This document shows, in pieces, positions 40,791 through 48,826 of a DNA stretch of 56,430 nt. Numbering within the stretch: the stretch's first letter is position 1; each line of letters starts with the position of its first letter. Below the pieces are notes generated by a model. That model was not told the DNA's origin and made no database searches. It worked only from the letters and a program-made list of their open reading frames with translations. Origin of the DNA: Cryomorphaceae bacterium (GTDB lineage Bacteria; Bacteroidota; Bacteroidia; Flavobacteriales_D; Sanyastnellaceae). The position numbers were made by a program, and so were the translations under genes. Location of the stretch: positions 1 through 56,430 of the forward strand of contig WGNM01000013.1 in assembly GCA_016124575.1 (NCBI GenBank). The letters are read 5' to 3'.

Positions 40791-42532
40791 AGAAGAAACA
40801 TACTTTCAAAAGAGACGACCTACTGCAGTTCGTTCTGAGTAGTGCCATTCTGGTTGTCGTATTAATCGCTGGACAATTCGCGTTTTTCAAGTTGGATCTA
40901 ACTGAGGAAAAGCGTCATACGATAACGAATGCGACAGAAAATCTGCTCGGTCAGCTAGAAGATGATATCTACGTCAGATGCTACCTCCACGGGAATTTTC
41001 CTGCGAAATACAAACGACTTGAACAGGCTTTTCGTGAGCTGCTAGACGAGTTCAATGATGCCGGCAACAACAATATCAAGTATGAGTTTATCGATATTTA
41101 TGAGTCGGGTGACGATAAAACCATCGGTGAAATTGAACAGGCTGTGTACAAAGAAGGTTTGCGCTTTTCGCGGATAGGGTACGATGACAATGGCGCTAAG
41201 AAGTTTCAAAATATCTGGCCTGCGGCGATGCTCACGTATAAAGGGAGATCGCTGCCCATTCAATTGCTTAAAAGCGATAGCCCAGACCCAACTGATGAAA
41301 TGATCAATGGATCGATAAACAACTTGGAGTATGAAATGGCAGCCAGCATGCAGCTGCTGTTGAGGGAGTTTAGACCGGCAATTGCGGTGCTAGACGGACA
41401 TCGTGAGCTGCTACCAGTTGAGATGGCTGACCTGGAACTGTCGTTGAAAGACAACTACGATGTTGAACACATAACTATCAATGGTTCAATCAATGCACTG
41501 ACAGAAAAATTAGAGAATATCAAAGATCGTCAGTTGAAGTATGATCTCTTGATCGTAGCGAAACCAGATAGCGTTTTTGATAATAAAGACAAGCTGATTA
41601 TTGATCAATTCATCATGAATGGCGGCGCTGTATTGTGGATGGTAGATCCGATGCTAACCGATTTGGATAGCCTTCGGGTAGCACAACAAACAATGGCGGT
41701 GACAAACGAAATGGGTTTGTACGACATGCTTTTTGATTACGGGGTGCGCATGAATCGAAACTTGATTCTCGATTACAATGCGGCACCCATTGTTTATGAT
41801 ACAGGCCCCCGCGGAAACCAGCGTGGAATGGAGGTGTTTCGCTGGTATTTCGCTCCAATCGTGTTGACATCAGATAGCGCTCACCCGATTGCCGCAAACC
41901 TCGACCCAATTCACTTCGATTTTGTGTCTTCTCTAGATGCTGTTGGTGAAAACAAAAAGGTTAAACATACGCCGTTGTTGCAGACTTCAGATCTGTCTGT
42001 AGAACGTAAAACACCGGTCCGCGTGCACAGCGGAATCAGCGAATATCAATTGGATTTCTTCCAAAACTCTCCCCACCAACCATTCACGGTAGCAATGTTG
42101 CTTGAAGGTGAGTTCAATTCAAACTTCACCGGACGAATTCCAGACGTGATCGCTCAGGATCCAACAATTGCGTTCCGCGAGTCGAGTCCGTTTACGCGTA
42201 TGATCGTTATCGGTGATGGTGACATTGCGCGCAATAAAGTAATGCAAAGTGCCGAAGGACTAACACCAATTCCGCTGGGATATGACCGCATGGCAGGTAG
42301 GGTGATATACGACAACAAAGAGTTTTTACTCAATGCCATCAACTACTTGTTGAACGATACTGAGCTTATCGCCGTGAGGTCGCGATACATCAAATTGAGA
42401 AAACTCAATGACGCTGCAGTCACTGCAAATCGTAAAATGTTGCAATTGGCAAATACGCTGGTTCCAATTTTAATTATAGCCACCTTCGGGTTGATCCTGC
42501 TGTGGATCAGAAAAAGGAAATACGCACAATGA
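40784..42532 (+). CDS. gldG: Gliding motility-associated ABC transporter substrate-binding protein GldG
   Basis: 582 aa. One N-terminal membrane helix (LSSAILVVVLIAGQFAFFKL) and one near the C-terminus (TLVPILIIATFGLILLWIRK), with a large extracytoplasmic region between them. GldG features are FKLDLTEEKRHTITNATEN, YEFIDIYESGDDKTIGEIEQ and INNLEYEMAASMQLLL. It pairs with GldF as the accessory subunit. The next gene begins inside its stop codon (ATGA overlap). Confidence 0.93.
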   Translation: MVKKKHTFKRDDLLQFVLSSAILVVVLIAGQFAFFKLDLTEEKRHTITNATENLLGQLEDDIYVRCYLHGNFPAKYKRLEQAFRELLDEFNDAGNNNIKYEFIDIYESGDDKTIGEIEQAVYKEGLRFSRIGYDDNGAKKFQNIWPAAMLTYKGRSLPIQLLKSDSPDPTDEMINGSINNLEYEMAASMQLLLREFRPAIAVLDGHRELLPVEMADLELSLKDNYDVEHITINGSINALTEKLENIKDRQLKYDLLIVAKPDSVFDNKDKLIIDQFIMNGGAVLWMVDPMLTDLDSLRVAQQTMAVTNEMGLYDMLFDYGVRMNRNLILDYNAAPIVYDTGPRGNQRGMEVFRWYFAPIVLTSDSAHPIAANLDPIHFDFVSSLDAVGENKKVKHTPLLQTSDLSVERKTPVRVHSGISEYQLDFFQNSPHQPFTVAMLLEGEFNSNFTGRIPDVIAQDPTIAFRESSPFTRMIVIGDGDIARNKVMQSAEGLTPIPLGYDRMAGRVIYDNKEFLLNAINYLLNDTELIAVRSRYIKLRKLNDAAVTANRKMLQLANTLVPILIIATFGLILLWIRKRKYAQ

Positions 42533-43551
42533 ATAAGAATTTAAGATTACTGGTTATCTTGATAGCCCTTGCTGCTGGCGCAGGAATTATGTGGTCGTTG
42601 AACGGCGGCAGTGATGCTCGTCCACTTGCGAACTTTGAAATTGCCGACACGCTGGCAATCACCAAATTCGTTATTCAAGACTCAGATAACAACCGTGCGG
42701 TGCTAGAAAGAGACCCTGACAGTAAATATTGGGATCTCAATCAGACATACAAAGCCCGCGAAGATGCTGTTAATCTGATTTTAAAAACGGTGAACCGCAT
42801 TCGTGTAAAAGGACCTGTTCCAACCACGGCGCGTCAGAATGTCTTGCGCCAAATAGCAGGAACTGGAAAGAAGGTTGAGTTCTACCAAGGTGGCGACAAA
42901 CCTGTGAAAACGTATTATATAGGGACTGCTACGCAAGACCATACAGGCACTTATATGTTGCTCGAAACTCCAGAAGATGGTAAGTCTACAGAACCTTTTA
43001 TCCTCTACATGGAGGGCTTTGTTGGATTCCTCAATACACGATTCTTTACAGATGTTGAAGAGTGGAGGTATACCGGATTGTTCGATTACCCGGGTCTCAA
43101 TATTAAACAGGTTGATGTTATTAATCACGAGAACTTAGAACACTCATTTACAATTAATTACGGTGGTGAGAATGATCTAAAACTTGAAAGTCGTTATTTC
43201 AAAACGGGCGTTCCTGATTTCGATACGTTAGCTGTTAAAGACTACCTTTTGTTGTACAAGAAAGTACACATTGAAACGTATGTGAGTCATTTGACGCCTG
43301 CGGCGGAAGATAGTTTATTGAATACTTCTGCTGCTTACACAGTATCTGTTACAGATAATGTTGGAGGCAAAAAGAAGATTGATCTTTATTGGAAAACGGG
43401 TGGAGCGCCGCTGTACGATGAATTGGGGAATTTGCTTCCTTGGGATGGCGCGCGCATGTACGGTGTTGTGAATGGTGATGATGTGGTGCTGGTGCAACGT
43501 TTTGTTTTCGATCCTATCCTACAAAGTATTGAACGTTTTTTGAAACAGTAG
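42529..43551 (+). CDS. DUF4340 domain protein
   Basis: 340 aa from the ATG at 42529, which overlaps the gldG TGA; a longer frame to 42502 is unlikely. One membrane anchor (LRLLVILIALAAGAGIMWSL), then a repeated beta-rich DUF4340 domain: ADTLAITKFVIQDSDNNRAVL, YWDLNQTYKAREDAVNLILK and VEFYQGGDKPVKTYYIGTA. DUF4340 genes often follow gldG-like genes, which suggests a role with that ABC transporter. Function unknown. Confidence 0.85.
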   Translation: MNKNLRLLVILIALAAGAGIMWSLNGGSDARPLANFEIADTLAITKFVIQDSDNNRAVLERDPDSKYWDLNQTYKAREDAVNLILKTVNRIRVKGPVPTTARQNVLRQIAGTGKKVEFYQGGDKPVKTYYIGTATQDHTGTYMLLETPEDGKSTEPFILYMEGFVGFLNTRFFTDVEEWRYTGLFDYPGLNIKQVDVINHENLEHSFTINYGGENDLKLESRYFKTGVPDFDTLAVKDYLLLYKKVHIETYVSHLTPAAEDSLLNTSAAYTVSVTDNVGGKKKIDLYWKTGGAPLYDELGNLLPWDGARMYGVVNGDDVVLVQRFVFDPILQSIERFLKQ

Positions 43552-43555
43552 TGAG

Positions 43556-43939
43556 ATGAAAAAAACACCTTATACCGATGTTGCTGCTTTCATTCTCAGG
43601 GTAGGAATGGGGGCGTTGATGATTCCGCATGGCATCGCTAAAATTGATCGTTTTAATGGTTTGACGGATGTCGAATTCGCCGATCCCGTTGGTGTAGGCC
43701 CACTCATTACTCTTGTCTTTGCTTTGTTTGCAGAGCTGCTCTGTGCAACGCTTCTAATTGTTGGTTTTAAAACCCGCTTGGCGAGTGTGCCGCTCATCGC
43801 TACCATGGCAATAGCCGCTTTTGTTGTCCATGGCAACGACGCATGGCAAAAGAAAGAACTGGCAGTCGTCTATTTGGTCGGCTATCTCGCTGTTTTCGCT
43901 CTCGGTTCGGGCAAGTATAGCCTAGACCAGATGAAGTAA
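43556..43939 (+). CDS. DoxX family membrane protein
   Basis: 127 aa with four membrane helices. DoxX pattern: AAFILRVGMGALMIPHGIAK near residue 10, VFALFAELLCATLLIVGFKT near 55, and RLASVPLIATMAIAAFVVH. DoxX proteins occur in oxidative-stress and sulfur-oxidation contexts; function here unclear. Starts 4 nt after the DUF4340 gene and is probably in its transcript. Confidence 0.9.
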   Translation: MKKTPYTDVAAFILRVGMGALMIPHGIAKIDRFNGLTDVEFADPVGVGPLITLVFALFAELLCATLLIVGFKTRLASVPLIATMAIAAFVVHGNDAWQKKELAVVYLVGYLAVFALGSGKYSLDQMK

Positions 43940-43955
43940 TCTCACTTCATTTATC

Positions 43956-43963
43956 TACTTTTG
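43956..43963 (+). promoter_or_regulatory. Candidate -7 box directly before the thiolase start
   Basis: TACTTTTG ends 3 nt before the ATG at 43967. If used, the thiolase message would be nearly leaderless. No -33 box found. Confidence 0.3.
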
Positions 43964-43966
43964 AAT

Positions 43967-45169
43967 ATGGATGCTTTTATTTATGATGGGGTACGCACCC
44001 CTGTCGGTAATTTTGGAGGAAGTTTATCTCCAGTTCGTGCCGACGATTTGGCGGCTCACGCCATTTCTGCACTGGTTGCTAAATTCCCAAATCTACCGCT
44101 TGAACATATCGAAGATGTAATCATGGGTTGTGCAAACCAAGCTGGTGAAGACAACCGAAATGTCGCTCGAATGTCGCTTTTGCTAGCAGGTTTACCTTTC
44201 TCAGTGCCGGGCGAAACAGTGAATAGATTGTGCGCTTCTGGTTTAGGTGCCGCCATCAATGCTTCTCGCGCTCTAAAATTGGGTGATGGTGATTTGTATA
44301 TTGCAGGTGGTGTAGAACACATGACGCGGGGTCCGTGGGTGATATCGAAGACAAGTCAACCTTTTGGTCGCGATGCTCAGATGTTTGACTCGAGCTTCGG
44401 TTGGAGGTTTGTCAATCCGAAAATGAAGGAGCTATACGGTGTAGATGGAATGGGAGAGACGGCCGAAAACCTCGTTTCTCTCTTCAATATCTCTCGCGAA
44501 GATCAAGATTTGTTCGCCTACAACTCTCAAATGAAAGCGGCCGCCGCGCAGAGCAATGGACGTTTGGCGAAAGAGATAGCAGCGGTTCACATCCCTCAGA
44601 AAAAAGGTGATGCCATTGTTTTCGATACCGATGAGTTTATCAAATCAAATTCGTCGCTGGAGAAATTGGGTTCGTTGCGGGCAGCTTTCAAAAAGGATGG
44701 ATCTGTAACAGCAGGAAACTCAAGTGGATTGAATGATGGAGCCGCGGCTTTACTCATGGGGAGTGAACATGCCGCAAAAAGCTTTAACCTCACTCCAATG
44801 GCTCGGATTCTAAGCTCTGCGGTAGCAGGCGTAGAACCGCGTATCATGGGAATAGGCCCTGTGGAAGCTTCGAAGAAGGCGCTGAAAAGGGCGGGTATTT
44901 CAATGGATGAAATAGATGTCATTGAAATCAATGAGGCTTTCGCTGCCCAAAGTCTGGCCTGCCTGCGTGAACTGCATGTTGCCGACAATGATCCGCGTGT
45001 GAACCCGAATGGGGGCGCAATAGCAATTGGACATCCACTTGGAATGACGGGGGCCAGAATTCTATATTCTGCTGCTCTTGAATTGTCGATAACCAAAAAG
45101 AGGTATGCGCTGGTGACGATGTGCATCGGCGTCGGACAAGGTTATGCGGCCGTAATAGAACGGGTATGA
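43967..45169 (+). CDS. Acetyl-CoA C-acyltransferase (thiolase, PcaF/PaaJ-like)
   Basis: 400 aa from the ATG at 43967 (a TTG at 43961 in frame is less likely). Thiolase fold with acyl-enzyme Cys in ETVNRLCASGLGAAI near residue 88, EINEAFAAQSLA near 326, catalytic His in GGAIAIGHPLGMTGARI near 350 and the Cys in VTMCIGVGQGYAAVIE. The block VIMGCANQAGEDNRNVARMS resembles the 3-oxoadipyl-CoA thiolases PcaF/PaaJ. A gamma-carbonic-anhydrase gene of the PaaY type follows two genes on, which hints at aromatic or fatty acid breakdown; other pathway genes are absent. Confidence 0.9.
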   Translation: MDAFIYDGVRTPVGNFGGSLSPVRADDLAAHAISALVAKFPNLPLEHIEDVIMGCANQAGEDNRNVARMSLLLAGLPFSVPGETVNRLCASGLGAAINASRALKLGDGDLYIAGGVEHMTRGPWVISKTSQPFGRDAQMFDSSFGWRFVNPKMKELYGVDGMGETAENLVSLFNISREDQDLFAYNSQMKAAAAQSNGRLAKEIAAVHIPQKKGDAIVFDTDEFIKSNSSLEKLGSLRAAFKKDGSVTAGNSSGLNDGAAALLMGSEHAAKSFNLTPMARILSSAVAGVEPRIMGIGPVEASKKALKRAGISMDEIDVIEINEAFAAQSLACLRELHVADNDPRVNPNGGAIAIGHPLGMTGARILYSAALELSITKKRYALVTMCIGVGQGYAAVIERV

Positions 45170-45774
45170 ATGAGTTGAAGATGTCTGATAAGGTAGAGGC
45201 ATTCTTCTCGAAAGCCAATCCGGATGTCCGAGCAACCATGGAAGCTATTCGCTCAACAATTTTGGGTTTGCCAATAGAAATTGTAGAGGAAGTGAAATGG
45301 GGAGTGCCTTGTTATGCTCACTGCGGACTTATCATGGGTATGGGAAGTTTCAAAAATCATGTGGCCCTCAATTTTTTTAAGGGAACCATGTTGGATGATG
45401 GATTTGGTGTTTTTGATGACAACAATTCAGGTGAGGTCATGCGATCCGTGCGGATTGTTCATGGTGTGAAACCAAATTTAGATGCCATTGCAGACTTGGT
45501 TTTGCAAGCTGCTAAGGTCAATGCCTCAGGCGCCGCGGTAGAGTCAAACAGGGTTAAAAAAGAGCTCGAAGTTCCAAAATGGTTTGAAGAAGCTTTGAAA
45601 GCTATCCCCGGTATTTTCGATTTTTTTGAAAGTCTATCTCCTTCCCATAAAAAAGAATTTGTGGAATATGTGACGTCTGCAAAAAAGGAAGAAACACGGC
45701 TGAAGCGACTAGCGAAATCCATTGATCTGATGCAAAGGGGAAGTGGGTTAAATGACCAATACAAAAATTCATGA
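45166..45774 (+). CDS. DUF1801 / YdhG-like protein
   Basis: 202 aa from the ATG at 45166, whose ATGA overlaps the thiolase stop (a Met at residue 6 is an alternative). N-terminal DUF1801 domain: VRATMEAIRSTILGLPIEIV, EEVKWGVPCYAHCGLIMGM and FKNHVALNFFKG near residue 65. C-terminal OmdA-like part: EVPKWFEEALKAIPGIFDFF and SPSHKKEFVEYVTSAKKEET. This is the YdeI/OmdA (bacteriocin-resistance-linked) architecture, probably a small-molecule binding protein. ATGA overlap with the next gene. Confidence 0.85.
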   Translation: MNELKMSDKVEAFFSKANPDVRATMEAIRSTILGLPIEIVEEVKWGVPCYAHCGLIMGMGSFKNHVALNFFKGTMLDDGFGVFDDNNSGEVMRSVRIVHGVKPNLDAIADLVLQAAKVNASGAAVESNRVKKELEVPKWFEEALKAIPGIFDFFESLSPSHKKEFVEYVTSAKKEETRLKRLAKSIDLMQRGSGLNDQYKNS

Positions 45775-46373
45775 TCTATAAATTCAAAGGCTTCATTCCT
45801 GTTGTCCATGAAACTTCATTTGTCCACCCGCAAGCTTCGGTTACGGGCAATGTCGTCATTGGTCCGAAATGCTACATCGGTCCGGGTGCTGCTCTGCGCG
45901 GTGATTGGGGAGGTATTGTTTTGGAAGAGGGGTGCAACGTGCAGGAAAACTGCACGATTCATATGTTTCCGGGTGTTACTGTGCGGTTGGAGAAAGGGGC
46001 GCATATCGGACATGGTGCCATCATCCATGGTGCACAGGTAGGAGAGAATGTGATGGTCGGAATGAATGCCGTAGTGATGGATGATGTGAAGATTGGTGCC
46101 GGTTCAATCATCGGCGCCCTCGCATTTGTCCCTGCCGGAACAGATATCCCCCCGCGTAGTTTGATGGTTGGCAATCCGGCAAAAGTCATTAAGGTTGTTT
46201 CTGATCAATTACTTGAATGGAAAACCATGGGTACAGCGCTGTATCAGGCCCTGCCTGGTGAAATGCAAGCCGAATGGGAACCGTGTGAACCGCTTCGTGA
46301 GCTACCTGCCAATCAACCTTCTCAAGATGTTCTCTACAAAACATGGAATGAAATAAAGGATGGCAAAGGATAA
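45771..46373 (+). CDS. Gamma-carbonic-anhydrase/hexapeptide transferase family protein (PaaY-like)
   Basis: 200 aa with a left-handed beta-helix made of hexapeptide repeats (residues about 15-150: GNVVIGPKCYIGPGAALRGD, NVQENCTIHMFPGVTV, GAHIGHGAIIHGAQVGENVM, VGMNAVVMDDVKIGAGSIIG). The three metal-binding His of gamma-carbonic anhydrases appear in ENCTIHMF and HIGHGAIIHG. PaaY hydrolyses stalled CoA thioesters in phenylacetate breakdown, and the thiolase is close by. The start overlaps the DUF1801 stop; its end overlaps the next gene by 14 nt. Confidence 0.9.
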   Translation: MIYKFKGFIPVVHETSFVHPQASVTGNVVIGPKCYIGPGAALRGDWGGIVLEEGCNVQENCTIHMFPGVTVRLEKGAHIGHGAIIHGAQVGENVMVGMNAVVMDDVKIGAGSIIGALAFVPAGTDIPPRSLMVGNPAKVIKVVSDQLLEWKTMGTALYQALPGEMQAEWEPCEPLRELPANQPSQDVLYKTWNEIKDGKG

Positions 46374-47073
46374 ACTGCTTCCTTTTCGATTCAAACATTT
46401 TGAAATCCGCCACGATCGCTGTGCGATGAAGGTTGGTACCGACGGACTTTTATTGGGCGCATGGGTAAATGTCGGCAACCACAAATCAATCATCGATGTT
46501 GGCGCTGGTTCGGGTTTGATCTCTTTGATGCTCGCGCAGCGTTCCCCAGATTCACTTGTCCTAGGTGTCGAAATTGATGAACAAGCATATCAACAGGCCC
46601 TTGAGAATGTCGAAAATTCTAGCTTCAAAAGCCGAATCCGCCTCATCCACAATTCGATTTTAAACGCCGATGTCCCACAAGGACCGCATTTGGTAGTTTC
46701 CAATCCACCTTTTTTTACCGGTGGGTTAAAATCTGATGATGCCAAAAGAACAATGGCTCGTCATGACGACGAGTTGTCGCTGCATAGTTTGCTTTTCAAG
46801 GCTGCTTCTATGATTGATTACGCAGGTGTCTTCGCGTTGATTTGGCCTTTCGATAGGAGGGAAGAACTCCTAGATGAAGCAGAAAGAGTAGGATTGTTTC
46901 TAAGGAGAGAAACCAGCGTTCTAACTACCAAGCATAAACATCCAAGCCGTGTGCTTGCAGAATTTACACGTGCGGCTCACTCGCCGGATGTTGATGAAAT
47001 CGTGATACAAGAAAATGGGAAATATACCGAAACGTATACGCAGCTTTTAAAAGACTTCTATTTGGATTTTTGA
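46360..47073 (+). CDS. tRNA1(Val) (adenine(37)-N6)-methyltransferase (YfiC/TrmN6 family)
   Basis: 237 aa. SAM-binding Rossmann fold: motif I IIDVGAGSGLISLMLAQRSP near residue 44, acidic VLGVEIDEQAYQQALENVE near 66, and the N6-adenine signature VVSNPPFFTGG near 106. The start CAMKVGTDGLLLGAW near 20 is a strong YfiC mark. It methylates A37 of tRNA(Val). No signal peptide; overlaps the preceding gene by 14 nt and faces the START-like gene with no gap. Confidence 0.92.
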   Translation: MAKDKLLPFRFKHFEIRHDRCAMKVGTDGLLLGAWVNVGNHKSIIDVGAGSGLISLMLAQRSPDSLVLGVEIDEQAYQQALENVENSSFKSRIRLIHNSILNADVPQGPHLVVSNPPFFTGGLKSDDAKRTMARHDDELSLHSLLFKAASMIDYAGVFALIWPFDRREELLDEAERVGLFLRRETSVLTTKHKHPSRVLAEFTRAAHSPDVDEIVIQENGKYTETYTQLLKDFYLDF

Positions 47074-47454
47074 CTAGCAGCCGAGTATGCGGCGTAGGTT
47101 GTCGACGAGGCTATCCCACAAAAGCGATGATTCTTCAATTTCATCCTCATCCACGTAATCGTTGACGATGAGGGCTGTTTCACCGGTCATGGCATCAATG
47201 CGGATGCGCATATCGAAATAACTATCGTCATCTTCGTCATCCAACCACTTGAATTTGATGTATTCGTCACGTTTCTTGGTTATCAGCTTGGCTTCTTCTT
47301 CAGAATCATCCCATTTAAACGTATAAACCTCATTCCGAATGTTCACATCGTCGGCGAACCATTCTGATAATCCGCTTGGCGTGCTAAGGCAATTAAAAAG
47401 AATGCTTTTCGAGGCATTCAGCAAATACTCTTTCTGCAATAATACTTTTTCCAT
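47074..47454 (-). CDS. START-like (AHSA1-related) domain protein
   Basis: 126 aa. The pattern of a START/SRPBCC helix-grip fold of the Bacteroidota START_2 type is seen: KEYLLNASKSILFNCLSTPS, GLSEWFADDVNIRNEVYTF, DEYIKFKWLDDEDDDSYFDM and the closing helix ESSLLWDSLVDNLRRILGC. Such domains bind hydrophobic ligands or act as chaperone cofactors; the ligand is unknown. Abuts the methyltransferase stop on the other strand. Confidence 0.85.
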   Translation of the reverse strand: MEKVLLQKEYLLNASKSILFNCLSTPSGLSEWFADDVNIRNEVYTFKWDDSEEEAKLITKKRDEYIKFKWLDDEDDDSYFDMRIRIDAMTGETALIVNDYVDEDEIEESSLLWDSLVDNLRRILGC

Positions 47455-47581
47455 GTTGTCGCGTCAGGTGCTTAGTCGCCTATGAAGATACGGTTTTTTC
47501 AATGAACACCTATATTTTACGACATTTTGAAGTCGGGATTGTTTTTTTTCAAAAACCTTATCGGTTGCTTAAAGAATGTGT

Positions 47582-47589
47582 TATATTTG
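47582..47589 (+). promoter_or_regulatory. Candidate -7 box for the tRNA gene
   Basis: TATATTTG followed by C, 11 nt before the tRNA 5' end; position fits a short leader. A TTG at 47565 is only 14 nt upstream, shorter than usual. Confidence 0.45.
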
Positions 47590-47600
47590 CGCCCGCAAAC

Positions 47601-47674
47601 GGCGAGGTAGCTCAGCTGGTTAGAGCGCATGATTCATAATCATGAGGCCGAGAGTTCAAGTCTCTCTCTCGCTA
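47601..47674 (+). tRNA. tRNA with CAT anticodon (elongator Met or lysidine-type Ile)
   Basis: 74 nt cloverleaf ending with discriminator A at 47674; CCA is not encoded. Acceptor stem GGCGAGG with TCTCGCT (G-U pairs at both ends), D arm beginning GCTCAGCTGGTTAGAGC, anticodon stem CATGA / TCATG with loop TTCATAA (anticodon CAT), T stem GAGAG / CTCTC with loop TTCAAGT. It lacks the three G-C pairs of the anticodon stem and the 1-72 mismatch of initiator tRNA, so it is not the initiator; an Ile tRNA modified to lysidine is possible. Confidence 0.93.
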
Positions 47675-47678
47675 CAAC

Positions 47679-47712
47679 AGAAGGTCACATTTAATGTGAC
47701 CTTCTTTTTTTT
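47679..47712 (+). terminator. Rho-independent terminator after the tRNA
   Basis: Perfect 11-bp stem AGAAGGTCACA / TGTGACCTTCT, loop TTTAA, followed by TTTTTTT. Starts 4 nt after the tRNA. Confidence 0.9.
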
Positions 47713-47828
47713 GATAGATTTTGAGCTTGACAGAAGGAGATGAGGAGTGTCGGATTTTGACAAATCCATCTAACTTACAATAAAGTAAATAGCTGTATAT
47801 CAACACCATACGGTTGCGGAGTTCGGGG

Positions 47829-47873
47829 GCCACCATCCTCCTCCCCACGGTGATGGTGGCTGAGCCTGTCGAA
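47829..47873. repeat. Isolated repeat core variant beside a 9-bp hairpin
   Basis: Contains TGAGCCTGTCGAA at 47861-47873, which differs from the array core TGAGGCTCTCGAA only by an exchange of C and G at positions 5 and 8. Immediately before it is a hairpin, GCCACCATC (47829) with GATGGTGGC (47852). It lies in the 47713-48029 gap, which is otherwise AT-rich and without visible genes. Confidence 0.6.
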
Positions 47874-48029
47874 GTCACGATTCTCCCGAAATTTTGAACT
47901 ATAATAAACGCTTATAAATGTTTAAACTTTATTGATCGTAAATACATGTTAATCAGTAGTTTAATGATATTTTACATTCAATAAAGCAAAGTAGACATCT
48001 CTATTCATCCAGACCCAAAAACAGCGCAC

Positions 48030-48058
48030 AAAAAAAGCCACTCATTGCTGAATGGCTT
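48030..48058 (-). terminator. Terminator of a leftward transcript
   Basis: On the minus strand AAGCCATT ... AGTGGCTT with an 8-nt loop, one G-U pair, followed by TTTTTTT. It lies just beyond the stop of the short frame at 48077 and would end transcription arriving from the TonB/HYR region. Confidence 0.6.
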
Positions 48059-48076
48059 CACTGCTTTTGGAGGAAA

Positions 48077-48211
48077 TCATGTTCCTGTTTCCAGGAATCG
48101 ATCACATTGATTGAGAATTGCGATCAACCTTTTTTCTACATCTCTCCGGGTGGGGAAAGAAATGATCCGGGTGGATAGTTCAACCAAAAACTGAATGTTA
48201 TACAGTCCCAC
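48077..48211 (-). CDS. Possible short ORF or gene remnant, 44 aa
   Basis: From a GTG at 48211 the frame gives VGLYNIQFLVELSTRIISFP then TRRDVEKRLIAILNQCDRFL and stops at 48077; it is open back to 48238. The residues are amphipathic and protein-like, and a terminator follows at 48030-48058. There is no family I recognise, and start choice is uncertain. It may be the tail of a degraded gene downstream of the HYR protein gene. Confidence 0.3.
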   Translation of the reverse strand: MGLYNIQFLVELSTRIISFPTRRDVEKRLIAILNQCDRFLETGT

Positions 48212-48244
48212 CGATTCAAAGGTTACAATGTCGCTATACTATTT

Positions 48245-48745
48245 TTACATTCCTCCTAACTCTATCACTTGCTTCATGATGCTGGTGTTGCCACATTGAT
48301 CCTGAGCAGTCCATGTGCGTATAATTCTGTCTTTCTCTTTGGTCTCGTTAAAAACGATATCTATCTCTCCTTTGCTATTGTCTGTAGCTGTTACTTGCTC
48401 AACTTCTGGTATTGAACTCAGTGATGCGGTAAGGGTTGCTGGCACTTCATTCATAACAGGTGGTACTTTGTCGTCGAGTATTAGGAATTGCTGCGCGCGG
48501 GCTGTGTTGCCGCAGTCGTCGGTGAAGACGTAGGTGCGGACTAAATTTCCGAGACAACCGCCAGAAAACATGAGGTCTTCATACGAGGAGGTAACCATGC
48601 CACATGTGCTGGTAGCAACTATGGGTGATACTTCCAATAGCTTGTCGATGTCGGCGCGCATCTCGATGGTATAAGGCTGCACTGTTATTTGGGCGTTGGC
48701 CATGAGGCCTGCTCCAAGAAACAATAAGGTAAATAGGTTTCTCAT
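48245..48745 (-). CDS. Secreted protein with HYR-like repeats
   Basis: 166 aa. Signal peptide MRNLFTLLFLGAGLMANAQ. The mature part contains two HYR-like beta segments with DCGNTARAQQFLILDDKVPPV near residue 77 and DQCGNTSIMKQVIEL near 150 (the DxxGNT mark). No T9SS tail. Lies 81 nt downstream of the TonB-receptor gene on the same strand and may be co-transcribed. Role unknown. Confidence 0.75.
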   Translation of the reverse strand: MRNLFTLLFLGAGLMANAQITVQPYTIEMRADIDKLLEVSPIVATSTCGMVTSSYEDLMFSGGCLGNLVRTYVFTDDCGNTARAQQFLILDDKVPPVMNEVPATLTASLSSIPEVEQVTATDNSKGEIDIVFNETKEKDRIIRTWTAQDQCGNTSIMKQVIELGGM

Positions 48746-48826
48746 TTCAGATGTTTTGTCGTTGTTAACGCAAATTTAGTTCCGTTAATTCATCAATTGA
48801 TCACAAAAAAATCTCATTCTGTCGAT

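Noticed and set aside
47672-47878. Leftward 68-codon frame over the tRNA terminator
   Set aside because: It reads through the tRNA end and the terminator stem; composition is not protein-like.
48746-48826. Terminator between the TonB receptor and the HYR gene
   Set aside because: No stem with a T-run could be found in the 81-nt gap on the minus strand, so co-transcription was left open.
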